From Synechococcaceae bacterium WBB_10_009 (GTDB lineage Bacteria; Cyanobacteriota; Cyanobacteriia; PCC-6307; Cyanobiaceae): a stretch of DNA of 18,875 bases. The notes under the pieces are model-generated. The model had not been told where the DNA came from, ran no database searches, and saw only the letters and a program-made list of their open reading frames with translations. Positions 7,320 through 14,772 of this stretch are shown in pieces. Where the stretch lies: positions 1 through 18,875 of the forward strand of contig RHBP01000015.1 in assembly GCA_010030955.1 (NCBI GenBank), written 5' to 3'. Position numbers and translations under genes: made by a program. Position 1 is the first letter of the stretch, and each line of letters starts with the position of its first letter.

Positions 7320-8506
7320 CGGTCTGGGGCGGCGGGCACGGCATCCAGAATGGCGGCGGCGGCCCGGCGGGTGACGCCCGGCTCCCCCAGGGCCTGGCGC
7401 AGCCGCCCGTAGCCCTCCAGCATCCGCTGGCGCACCGGCTCCGACTGCAGCAGCGGCAGCGCCTCAGCCACCACCCCCTCAGCGGTGAGGTGGTTCTGCA
7501 GCAGCTCGGGCAACAGCCGCTCCCCCAGCACCAGATTCACCGGCGAGATGTGGTCGAGATCAAACCGCAGCACGTGCTCCATGATCCAGGCGGTGGGACG
7601 GCTAACCCGGTAGCCCACCACCTGCGGCACCCCCCGCAGGGCCAACTCCAGATTCACCGTGCCCGATTTGGTGAGGGCCAGGTCGGCGGCGGCATAGAGC
7701 TGGGGCCGCAGCCGGTTGGCGGTGTCCGCCGGCACCACCTCAGCCCGCAGCCCCGCTGAGGCCAACAGCTGATCCAGCACCGGTTCGAAGGCGGCCTGGC
7801 CGGCCGGCACCATCACCCGTAGCCCGGGAACCTGGCGCTGCAGCGCCGCCGCCGCCGCCGCCAGGGGGGGCAACAAATAGCGCAATTCCTGCTTTCGCGA
7901 GGCCGGCAGCAGCAGCAGCAGCCGCTCATGCTCCGCCAGACCGAGCTGGGCCCGGGCCTCAGAGCGCTCGGGCAGCTCGTTGAGGGTGTCGAGCAGGGGA
8001 TGGCCCACCCAGGTCACATCGGCGCCGCGGGCGCCGTAAAAACGGGCCTCCTCCGGGAAGATGGCCAGGATGCGATCGGTGAACCCGATCAGCCGCGTGG
8101 AGCTGCCGTCGCCAATGCGGAAGGCCCACTCCTGGGGGGCGATGTAATAGAGGATCGGCGTGCCGGGCAGGCGCCGCTTCACCTTCAGTCCCAGGTTGAT
8201 GTTGGCGCCCATGTAGTCGATCAGCACCACCGCATCGGGCGGGGTGCGACGCAACCAGCGCGACACGCGCCGCTGCACCCGCAGGGTGGGCAGCACCAGC
8301 GGCAGGGCTTCCCACAGGCCGATGGCCCCCATCGGGGTGGTGTTGGCCAGCAGGGTGGCGCCGGCGGCGCGCATGCGTTCACCGCCGAGGGCCACGATCT
8401 CCAGGGGCAGGCCCCGTTCCTGGGCCTCAGCCCGCAGGGCGGCCACCAACAGCCCGCCCTGCAGATCACCGGACACCTCACCGGTGCTGATCAGCAGCCG
8501 CACCAT
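7316..8506 (-). CDS. lpxB: Lipid A disaccharide synthase
   Basis: LpxB joins UDP-diacylglucosamine and lipid X (2,3-diacylglucosamine-1-phosphate) to form the lipid A disaccharide at the inner face of the plasma membrane (GT19 family). The protein has 396 residues. STGEVSGD at 7-14 is the N-terminal signature, LIDYMGANIN (95-104) holds the likely catalytic Asp (D97), and YYIAPQEWAFR lies at 120-130. A C-terminal donor site contains the LTKSGTVNLE block. The frame continues 51 codons upstream but only as an overlap with lpxA. The ATG at 8506, giving MVRLLISTGEVSGD, matches family N-termini and overlaps the lpxA stop by one base (TGATG). The msrA start overlaps its own stop by four bases. Confidence 0.96.
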   Translation of the reverse strand: MVRLLISTGEVSGDLQGGLLVAALRAEAQERGLPLEIVALGGERMRAAGATLLANTTPMGAIGLWEALPLVLPTLRVQRRVSRWLRRTPPDAVVLIDYMGANINLGLKVKRRLPGTPILYYIAPQEWAFRIGDGSSTRLIGFTDRILAIFPEEARFYGARGADVTWVGHPLLDTLNELPERSEARAQLGLAEHERLLLLLPASRKQELRYLLPPLAAAAAALQRQVPGLRVMVPAGQAAFEPVLDQLLASAGLRAEVVPADTANRLRPQLYAAADLALTKSGTVNLELALRGVPQVVGYRVSRPTAWIMEHVLRFDLDHISPVNLVLGERLLPELLQNHLTAEGVVAEALPLLQSEPVRQRMLEGYGRLRQALGEPGVTRRAAAAILDAVPAAPDR

Positions 8507-9330
8507 CAGCGCCCGGCGGGCAGGGGCCCCCGGCGGCCTGGGCCGATCGAGGCCTCCAGAAAACTCACCAGGGTCTCGGCGGGGGGATACAGGCTCTGTT
8601 GACGCACCCGCTGCAGGGCGTCGGCCAGCACGGCATCGCCGCGGTAGAGCTCCGCCCACACCGCCTGCAGCTGCTTGGCCTGGGCACCGCCATCGAGGTC
8701 GCCAAGGCCGCTGCGCTTGATGCCGATGCGGTTGAGCCCCCGCAGGCGGCCGGGGTGGCCCTCCACAATCGCGAAAGGGGGCACGTCGCGGTCGATGCGG
8801 CTCATGCCCCCCACCATCGCCATGGTGCCGATGTGCACAAACTGGTGGATGCCAAGCACGCCGCCCACCACCGCCCGGTCGCCGATCACCACATGGCCGG
8901 CCACCGCCACGCCATTGGCGATCACGATGCGATCCCCCAGCAGGCAGTTGTGGCCCAGATGGCTGTAGGCCATCAGCAGGTTGCCATCGCCAATGCGGGT
9001 CTGCTCCCCCTCATGGGTGGCACGGTTGATGGTGACGCACTCGCGGATGGCGTTGTCGTCGCCCAGCACCACCTCGGTGGGGGCCCCGCTGTATTTGAGG
9101 TCTTGGGGTTCAGCGCCGATGCAGGCGCCGGGGAAGATGCGGTTGCCGCGGCCCAGGGTGACGCGGCCATCCAGCACCACGTGGGGGCCGATGCGGCTAC
9201 CGGCGCCAATGGCGACATCCGGCCCGATCACGGCGTAGGGGCCAATCTCCACCCCCAGGTCGATCCGGGCCTTGGGATCCACCACCGCCGTGGGGTGGAT
9301 GCGGGTTTCCGTGGCGGAACTGCTGCTCAT
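8506..9330 (-). CDS. lpxA: UDP-N-acetylglucosamine acyltransferase
   Basis: LpxA carries out the first step of lipid A synthesis, moving a 3-hydroxyacyl chain from ACP to UDP-GlcNAc in the cytoplasm. The 274-residue protein has an N-terminal left-handed beta-helix of hexapeptide repeats (about 10-190; for example IGPYAV, IGAGSR, LGRGNR) and a helical C-terminal domain. H127 in SHLGHNC (123-129) corresponds to the catalytic His125 of E. coli, with H124 matching His122. The GIHQFVHIG block at 160-168 and the following MVGG fit the acyl-chain pocket region. The ATG at 9330 has GAGG five bases upstream and follows fabZ by 7 bases. Its stop overlaps the lpxB start. Confidence 0.97.
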   Translation of the reverse strand: MSSSSATETRIHPTAVVDPKARIDLGVEIGPYAVIGPDVAIGAGSRIGPHVVLDGRVTLGRGNRIFPGACIGAEPQDLKYSGAPTEVVLGDDNAIRECVTINRATHEGEQTRIGDGNLLMAYSHLGHNCLLGDRIVIANGVAVAGHVVIGDRAVVGGVLGIHQFVHIGTMAMVGGMSRIDRDVPPFAIVEGHPGRLRGLNRIGIKRSGLGDLDGGAQAKQLQAVWAELYRGDAVLADALQRVRQQSLYPPAETLVSFLEASIGPGRRGPLPAGR

Positions 9331-9337
9331 GGCACCC

Positions 9338-9796
9338 TCAATCCACCAGGGAGAACATCAGCTCGCCGGCGCACACCAACTGGCCATCGACGGTGGCCTG
9401 TGCCTTCACCTTGCCAAAACGCTTGCGCTTGAGGCTCAGCAGCTCGCAGCTGATGACCAGCTGATCGCCGGGCACCACCGGCCGGCGGAAGCGCACCCCA
9501 TCGATGCCGGCAAACACGAACAGCCCCTTGGGCAGGTCGGGCATCTGGGTCACGATCAGGCCCCCCACTTGGGCCATGGCCTCCACGATCAACACCCCGG
9601 GCATCAGCGGTCGTCCGGGGAAATGGCCCTGGAACTGGGGTTCGTTGAAGGTGACGTTCTTGATCGCCACCGCCCGCTGGCCGGGGTCGTGCTCGATCAC
9701 CCGATCCACCAGGGCAAAGGGGTAACGGTGGGGCAGCAGACCTTGGATCTGCTCGCTGGTGAGCACGGGCGCAGTTGGTGTCGAGGGATCGGTCAA
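9338..9796 (-). CDS. fabZ: 3-hydroxyacyl-ACP dehydratase FabZ
   Basis: FabZ dehydrates beta-hydroxyacyl-ACP in type II fatty acid elongation. It competes with LpxA for the same 3-hydroxyacyl-ACP pool, which explains its place between lpx genes. The 152-residue hot-dog fold protein shows the catalytic His in LPHRYPF (H23), the GHFPGRPLMPGV loop at 57-68, and the catalytic Glu in VLIVEAMAQ (E72). The start is a TTG at 9796, five bases after the lpxC stop. A GTG ten codons later (9766) is the alternative and would give a start right at VLTSEQI. No good Shine-Dalgarno is visible for either, so expression probably relies on coupling to lpxC translation. Confidence 0.96.
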   Translation of the reverse strand: MTDPSTPTAPVLTSEQIQGLLPHRYPFALVDRVIEHDPGQRAVAIKNVTFNEPQFQGHFPGRPLMPGVLIVEAMAQVGGLIVTQMPDLPKGLFVFAGIDGVRFRRPVVPGDQLVISCELLSLKRKRFGKVKAQATVDGQLVCAGELMFSLVD

Positions 9797-9801
9797 GACA
9801 G

Positions 9802-10662
9802 TCAGGAAACGGTGGCCGGGGAGGGGGCCTCGGCCAGCGACCGGGCCAGGGCGGTGTGCAACCCGTGGGAGCCGCGGAAGGCAAACACCTGGGCCTGGGG
9901 CAAACCCGCCAGGGCGAGGTCGCCCAGCAGGTCCAGGAGCTTATGGCGCACCGGCTCGTCCGCAAAGCGCAGGGGGGGGTTAAGCCAGGTGTCGCCGTCG
10001 CACACCAGGGCGTTGTCGAGGGCACCCCCCTTGATCAGGCCAGCCGCCAGCAGCTGGTCCACCTGGTCTTTGAAGCCGAAGGTGCGGGCCGGGGCGATCT
10101 GCTCCACAAAGGCGGCCGGGCTCAGCTCCAGGCTGAACAGCTGCCGGCCGATGGCGGGCTGGGGGAACTCAATCGCGGCCCCCAGCCGCAGGCGATCGCT
10201 GGGCAGGGCGGTCACAAAGCTCTGGCCCTGCTGCAGGGTGATCGGCGCCGCCAGGGGTGCCGGCGCCGGCCGTTCCCCCAAGGCCTGAAGACCCACCTCC
10301 GCGATGGCCTCCACCCAGGGCTGGGCCGATCCATCCAGCAGGGGGATCTCCTCCCCCTCCACCAGCAGGGTGGCGGCGGTGATGCCCACCCCCGCCAGGG
10401 CCGCCAGCAGGTGCTCCACCGTGGCCAGACGGCGCTGCTGCAGCTGCAGGGCCGTGCACAGCTGGGTTTCGCAGACCTGGGCCGGATGCAGGCGCTGCAG
10501 CGGAACCCCGGCCTGGTCCAGCCAACCCACATGGAAGCCCGGGCTGTCGCTGGGCTCCAAGCGCACCCGGGTCTGGGCGCCGCTGTGCAATCCCACGCCC
10601 CGGCGTTCCACCGGAGCCGCCAGGGTGTGGGCCTGGGAGTAGTCGCGGGGCCAGGGGCTCAT
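9802..10662 (-). CDS. lpxC: UDP-3-O-acyl-N-acetylglucosamine deacetylase LpxC
   Basis: This zinc enzyme makes the first irreversible step of lipid A synthesis. The 286-residue protein keeps the whole metal site. E83-H84 in TVEHLLAAL corresponds to E. coli Glu78-His79. H240 and D244 in HKLLDLLGD match His238 and Asp242. H266 in GSHGLHTAL matches the catalytic His265. VERRGVGLHSG near residue 18 is the family N-terminal signature. The frame extends 10 codons upstream into bamA, but the ATG at 10662 lies 10 bases after the bamA stop and is preferred. A run of eight C residues on the coding strand (9972-9979) encodes part of Asn-Pro-Pro-Leu. fabZ follows after 5 bases. Confidence 0.96.
   Translation of the reverse strand: MSPWPRDYSQAHTLAAPVERRGVGLHSGAQTRVRLEPSDSPGFHVGWLDQAGVPLQRLHPAQVCETQLCTALQLQQRRLATVEHLLAALAGVGITAATLLVEGEEIPLLDGSAQPWVEAIAEVGLQALGERPAPAPLAAPITLQQGQSFVTALPSDRLRLGAAIEFPQPAIGRQLFSLELSPAAFVEQIAPARTFGFKDQVDQLLAAGLIKGGALDNALVCDGDTWLNPPLRFADEPVRHKLLDLLGDLALAGLPQAQVFAFRGSHGLHTALARSLAEAPSPATVS
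10192..10199. repeat. HIP1 octamer GCGATCGC
   Basis: A perfect HIP1 palindrome within lpxC; one of three copies in the window. Confidence 0.7.
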
Positions 10663-10672
10663 CGGCGGCCGA

Positions 10673-12862
10673 TCAGAACTTCCAACCCACACCCAGGTTG
10701 AAGCGCCAGTTGCTGGTGAAATTCTGGGTGGCGGCCTCCAGACGCAGGGGGCCCACCGGGGTGGTGACGATCAAACCGGCACCGGGGGAGGAGCCGGAGC
10801 CGGCCTTCTGCAGGATGCCGCCGGGGTTGCCGGGCACGTTGGCCTGGGTGTTGAAGGTGGTGCCGCCGTCGATGAACACCTCACCGCTGATGATGCTGAA
10901 GATCGGGAAGCGGTATTCGATCGTGGCTTCACCGAAGCTCTTGCCCACGCCGAGGTCGCAGTCGTAGTAACCGCGAACGGAGTTGTTGCCACCGAGGCAG
11001 AAGGCCTCATACACCGGCAGTTGGCCAATGTTGGTGCCCAGGGACAGCTGGAAGGCGAGGGCCTGGTTGCAATCCTTCTTCTGGCCGGGCTTGGGGCGGC
11101 ACCCCTTGTAGAGCTTCAGCCAGTTCACCGGAATGAAGTGGCTGCCGCTGGCGCGCATGCGGTTGAAGGTGGGGGAGTTTTGGCCCACCGACACGAACTG
11201 CTCGGTGCCCAAGCTGAGGAAGTTGCCCGAGATCGGATTGCGCGGGTCGTTCAAGGTCGACATCGTGGCCGCCAAGCGAAGACCCAACAGCTGGTTGCTG
11301 GTGGCGCCGTTTTGGCAGTTGTAGGCAATACAGATCACGTTCTGGACCTGTGTGTTGCCGGAGGAGTTGAAGTTGTTGGTCGACACCGCGTAGGGCATCG
11401 ACTGGCCGCCGAAGTTCATCGGCGTGGCTTCCTGGGCATTGACGCCCACCACCAGTGACCAGGGGGCCTTCTTGAACGGATTGCCGCCGTTCAGGGGGCG
11501 CACGAACGACACCGTGGCGCCGGTGCGCTGGATCGCCACCGTGTTGCCATCGAGGGTGAACCAGGGGGAGCCGTTGGCGGAATTGCTGTAGGCGGTGGCG
11601 GTGGGGCTGGAGTTGAAGAGGTTGCTCGAAACCTTGGAAACGGTGGAGAAATAGCCGTTGTTCTGGCTCTGCAGCAGCTGGGGAACATCCCGGCTCAGGT
11701 ACACCTTGGTGCGGAAGGCGGTGCGGAATTTGTCGCCCTTGATCCAGGGGTCGGTGAACGACACATCCGCCAGGCCACCGAACTGGCCGTAGGTCACGTT
11801 CAGGGCCGCATCCCAGGCCCGGCCGCCCAGGTTGTTGTCCTGCAGCTGAACCTGGCCGAACACACCCTGGCTCTGGCTGTAGCCGATGCCCCCCGAGAGC
11901 GACCCGGTCGACTGCTCGACAATGCCGAGCACGATCGTGACCTCACCGGGGTTGCCGGCCACAGGCCGCAAAGTCACCTTCACATCACCGAACAGGCCCG
12001 TGCCGTAGAGGCGCTTGATGTCCTCCTCCAGCTGGCGCCGGTTGAAGGCATCACCCTTCTTGATCGAGATTTCCCGGGTCACCACCCAGGGCTTGGTTTT
12101 GCCCTTGATTGGCTGGCCCTTGTCATTGGTGCTCTCGCCCTCCTTGTTGAGGAACTGCACCTCCACGCCGGCCACGCTGCCCTCCTTCACCAGCAGCTGC
12201 ACCACCCCCTGGGGGCTGACGCGGGTGGGGCCGCTGATCCGGGCCAGGGAATAGCCCTGGTCGGCATACCAGCGCTGCAGCTCGGCAATGCGGGCCTGCA
12301 GGGCATTGAGGTTGAGGGTTTTGCCGTAATCCGCCGCGAAGGTGTTGGGGATCAGGGTGGGGGGGATTTTGGTTTTGGCACCCACCCCATCGAGCTCCAC
12401 CTTGGTGAGCACGGGGTTGGGCACCACCGTCACCACCAGCTGCACCCCCAGGGGGCTGTCCACGGGCTGGATCCGCACATCGGCGAACCAACCGGTGGCA
12501 TAGATGGCGGAGAGATCCCCCTGCAGCTCACTGCGGGTCACGCGGGATCCCGGCCGGGTGGCCATGGCGTCGTAAACGGCCAGGTCGAGCCGTTCGCGCT
12601 CGGGGTGGCCCTCGGTGCCCTTGACCACCACCTCGCTGATCAGCACCTTCGGCTCCGCCTTCGCGGGCGGGGCAATCGATGGGGTGATCGAGGGCCGGTT
12701 GGGTTCTGGGGCCTTGGGCTGGCCGGCGGGGGCCTGGCCGGGCTGGGCCAGGGCGGGGCCGCCGGCCACCACCGCACCGCAGGCCAATGGCAACCAGACA
12801 ACCCTCCCGAGGGCGCTGCGGAGCCGTGGCCGGCGGCTCAGTGCATTGCGGGCTGCAGCCAT
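10673..12862 (-). CDS. bamA: Omp85-family outer membrane assembly protein BamA
   Basis: BamA is the core of the beta-barrel assembly machine that folds outer-membrane proteins. The 729-residue protein has a signal peptide (about 1-39, ending ALA before Gln) and a Pro/Ala-rich linker (about 40-71). Three POTRA domains follow, as usual in cyanobacteria (about 72-147, 150-227 and 229-317; for example YGTGLFGDVKVTL in the third). The 16-strand barrel runs to the C-terminal Phe (NLGVGWKF). The conserved VRGY of loop 6 is at 629-632. Six cysteines occur in the barrel at 511, 516, 588, 598, 622 and 635. The frame is open 78 codons upstream into purC, but the ATG at 12862 begins a proper signal peptide. 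It lies 43 bases after purC and 10 bases before lpxC. Confidence 0.96.
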   Translation of the reverse strand: MAAARNALSRRPRLRSALGRVVWLPLACGAVVAGGPALAQPGQAPAGQPKAPEPNRPSITPSIAPPAKAEPKVLISEVVVKGTEGHPERERLDLAVYDAMATRPGSRVTRSELQGDLSAIYATGWFADVRIQPVDSPLGVQLVVTVVPNPVLTKVELDGVGAKTKIPPTLIPNTFAADYGKTLNLNALQARIAELQRWYADQGYSLARISGPTRVSPQGVVQLLVKEGSVAGVEVQFLNKEGESTNDKGQPIKGKTKPWVVTREISIKKGDAFNRRQLEEDIKRLYGTGLFGDVKVTLRPVAGNPGEVTIVLGIVEQSTGSLSGGIGYSQSQGVFGQVQLQDNNLGGRAWDAALNVTYGQFGGLADVSFTDPWIKGDKFRTAFRTKVYLSRDVPQLLQSQNNGYFSTVSKVSSNLFNSSPTATAYSNSANGSPWFTLDGNTVAIQRTGATVSFVRPLNGGNPFKKAPWSLVVGVNAQEATPMNFGGQSMPYAVSTNNFNSSGNTQVQNVICIAYNCQNGATSNQLLGLRLAATMSTLNDPRNPISGNFLSLGTEQFVSVGQNSPTFNRMRASGSHFIPVNWLKLYKGCRPKPGQKKDCNQALAFQLSLGTNIGQLPVYEAFCLGGNNSVRGYYDCDLGVGKSFGEATIEYRFPIFSIISGEVFIDGGTTFNTQANVPGNPGGILQKAGSGSSPGAGLIVTTPVGPLRLEAATQNFTSNWRFNLGVGWKF

Positions 12863-12878
12863 GGGGAGGGCGTCGGGG

Positions 12879-12900
12879 GCGGACGGGCCGCAAAGTCCGC
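12879..12900 (-). other. Hairpin in the purC-bamA spacer
   Basis: GCGGAC (12879-12884) and GTCCGC (12895-12900) are perfect inverted repeats around a 10-base loop. They lie between the purC stop and the bamA start and end 16 bases before the bamA ATG on the minus strand. No T run follows. It could modulate bamA translation or processing of the polycistronic RNA, or mean nothing. Confidence 0.35.
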
Positions 12901-12905
12901 TGAAC

Positions 12906-13661
12906 TTACTTGCTGGAACGGGGGGGCGGGCACGCGCCTTGGACCCGTTTGAGAACCTCCCCGTAGGCCTCCACAACACCGCCCAGGTCCTGGCGGAAGC
13001 GGTCCTTGTCGAGGATGCGGTCCTGGGCGTCGGCCACCCGCAGGTCCCAGAGGCGGCAGGTGTCGGGGCTGATCTCGTCGGCCACCACCAGCTCACCGCT
13101 GGCGGTGAAGCCCAGCTCGATCTTGAAATCCACCAGCTGCAGCTGCAGCGACGCGAAGAAGCGCCGCAGGCTGGTGTTCACCGCCAGGGCCAAGCGCTCC
13201 AGCTCCAGGCGCTGGTCGCCGCTGAGCAAGCCCAACCGCTCCAGGCGCGCGTCGGTGAGCAGGGGGTCGCCGAAGGCGTCGTCCTTGTAATAGAGGTCGA
13301 GCAGGGGCGGATCCAGGGGGGTGCCGGGTTCGATCGGCATCTGTTTGCAGAGCGAGCCGAAGGCCGTGTTGCGGATCACCACCTCCACCGGCACGATCCG
13401 CACCGGCCGCACGTGCATCCAATTCGCCGCCGGCATGCCCAGGTAGTGGGTGGGGATGCCATCGCGCTCCAGCAGCTCAAACAGGTGGGCGGAGATCTGG
13501 CAGTTCAGCCCCCCCTTGCCCGCCAGCTGGGCCTTCTTGAGGGCGTTAAAGGCGGTGGCGTCGTCCTTGTATTCCACGGCCACCAGGTCAGCCTGGTCGG
13601 TGGCAAACACGCGCTTGGCCTTGCCTTCGTAGAGCAGCGATCCGAGGGTGATGGCGGTCAT
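12906..13661 (-). CDS. purC: Phosphoribosylaminoimidazole-succinocarboxamide synthase (SAICAR synthetase)
   Basis: PurC joins CAIR and aspartate, using ATP, to make SAICAR in de novo purine synthesis. The 251-residue protein shows LYEGKAKRVF near the start (EGKAKR at 12-17), PVEVVIRNTAFGS (91-103), the family signature LVDFKIELG (176-184) and DEISPDTCRLWD (195-206), the substrate and metal region. The C-terminus ends in a short PPPRSSK tail encoded by a run of seven C residues. The ATG at 13661 lies 9 bases after the stop of the upstream secreted-protein gene. It is preceded by CCTCC rather than a Shine-Dalgarno, so it probably depends on upstream translation. purD, another purine gene, lies nearby on the opposite strand. 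Confidence 0.97.
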   Translation of the reverse strand: MTAITLGSLLYEGKAKRVFATDQADLVAVEYKDDATAFNALKKAQLAGKGGLNCQISAHLFELLERDGIPTHYLGMPAANWMHVRPVRIVPVEVVIRNTAFGSLCKQMPIEPGTPLDPPLLDLYYKDDAFGDPLLTDARLERLGLLSGDQRLELERLALAVNTSLRRFFASLQLQLVDFKIELGFTASGELVVADEISPDTCRLWDLRVADAQDRILDKDRFRQDLGGVVEAYGEVLKRVQGACPPPRSSK

Positions 13662-13670
13662 GGAGGCGGG

Positions 13671-14705
13671 TTAAGGCAGGGAAGGGGCGTGCCCACCGGG
13701 CTGGCGGGGTGAGCGCAGCTGCTGCTGCAGTTGGGCCGTGCGGGCGGCGTGGGCAGGATCCTGGCGCTTCAGCTGCCACTCGCTGTAGGCGTCATCCACC
13801 CGCTGGCTGAGGCGCTGCAGCCGCTGCTCGGTGCGGCCGGCCCAGAGGCCCTCCGCCTGCAGCAGGCGCCGTTGATCGGCCAGCAGGGCCAGGGCCAGGC
13901 CCCAGGCCTGGGCGGCGGCGGCCTGGTCGAGGGCACGCTCCAGCAGCGCATCCCGCTCCGTCGCCGGCAGGGTGTTGAGCAGGGCCACGGCCTGCTGCAG
14001 CCGCTCGGCCGCCACCCGCCCCGGCATCTGGCCAGCCAGCAACGCCGAGGCGGCCTCCCGGTCGCGACCCAGCACCTGCAGGTGCTCGGCGTACACATCC
14101 AGGGCCGGCAGGGTTTCCAGGGTGCCGTCCTTGCGCACCTGCAGGGGCAGCGGCAGGGTTTCAAGGCGGGCCAGGTTGCCCTGGGCCAGCCGCTCGAGGG
14201 CTTCGGCGGCCATGGCGTGGTGCAGGCCAGCCCGGGCCGCCCGCCAGCGCATCAACCACCACTGCTCCTGCTCGAGGCCGGGCCGGGGCCCATAGCGGTT
14301 GAGCACCTGCAGGGCCCCATCGGGGGCCAGGCAGGTGAGCAGGGCGTTCGCATTCACCAGCACCACCGGAAGGGGCTGCGGCGCCGGCGCGGCGGTGAGC
14401 AAGCGCCCCTGCAGCAGCTGCAGCCGCTGGTCGAAGCCGTAGGCCACCGCCTCACGGCAGGCGAGGTTGAGGGCCTGCAGATCCGTGCCCTTCAGCAGCG
14501 CCAGAAACTGGGCCTCGGGCATGCTGCCGGGCACCACCGGCGCGGTGGGGCCCAACCTGCGCACCACCGGCTTGGCGGGGAGCAGATCACCGATCAACGG
14601 GATCTTGGCCAGGGCCGGTGCCGCCAGCAGCGGCAGCCCCAGCAGCGGCAGCCACCACCTCGGCAGGCGGCCGGTGAACGCCGGCAGATAGAAAAGAGCT
14701 GGCAC
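13671..14705 (-). CDS. Secreted helical protein of unknown function
   Basis: A 344-residue protein that I do not recognise. Starting from the GTG at 14705, preceded by AAAGGA with a 9-base gap, it has a long Sec-type signal peptide. Positive residues are followed by WWLPLLGLPLLAAPALA, with likely cleavage near residue 33. The mature part is rich in Ala, Leu, Gln and Arg and is mostly helical. It contains repeated helix pairs (for example LEQEQWWLMRWRAARAGLHHA and the later AAERLQQAVALLNTL region) that look like a TPR-like solenoid. It ends in a Gln/Arg-rich helix and a disordered tail. Two cysteines, in LNLACREA and LLTCLAP, could form a disulfide. The frame extends upstream only as an overlap with purD on the other strand. 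It heads the purC-bamA-lpx-msrA run, so a periplasmic or envelope role is possible. Confidence 0.72.
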   Translation of the reverse strand: MPALFYLPAFTGRLPRWWLPLLGLPLLAAPALAKIPLIGDLLPAKPVVRRLGPTAPVVPGSMPEAQFLALLKGTDLQALNLACREAVAYGFDQRLQLLQGRLLTAAPAPQPLPVVLVNANALLTCLAPDGALQVLNRYGPRPGLEQEQWWLMRWRAARAGLHHAMAAEALERLAQGNLARLETLPLPLQVRKDGTLETLPALDVYAEHLQVLGRDREAASALLAGQMPGRVAAERLQQAVALLNTLPATERDALLERALDQAAAAQAWGLALALLADQRRLLQAEGLWAGRTEQRLQRLSQRVDDAYSEWQLKRQDPAHAARTAQLQQQLRSPRQPGGHAPSLP

Positions 14706-14772
14706 CGGCGGGCGTCCTTTGGGCCACAACCTAAGGGGACACCGCATGCCGCACCACGCCTGATCCCCACCC
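14706..14772. promoter_or_regulatory. Divergent promoter region for purD and the secreted-protein gene
   Basis: This 67-base spacer separates two divergently transcribed starts and must hold at least part of both promoters. On the minus strand an AAAGGA ribosome site (14715-14720) precedes the GTG start. On the plus strand there is no clear Shine-Dalgarno before the purD ATG. I cannot point to a convincing -10 or -35 box. Confidence 0.45.

Noticed and set aside
9972..9979. Run of eight G (C on the coding strand) in lpxC as a phase-variation tract
   Set aside because: It encodes Asn-Pro-Pro-Leu in a conserved, full-length essential gene. A frameshift here would destroy the His/Asp zinc site, so a switch is unlikely and the tract fits simple GC bias.
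12920..12926. Run of seven G at the end of purC as a slippage site
   Set aside because: It affects only the last few residues of a Pro-rich tail, after all conserved motifs. There is no sign of function.
12863..13096. 78-codon N-terminal extension of the bamA frame
   Set aside because: It lies over the end of purC, is Trp/Thr/Ser/Arg-rich without similarity, and would bury the signal peptide that begins at the ATG at 12862.
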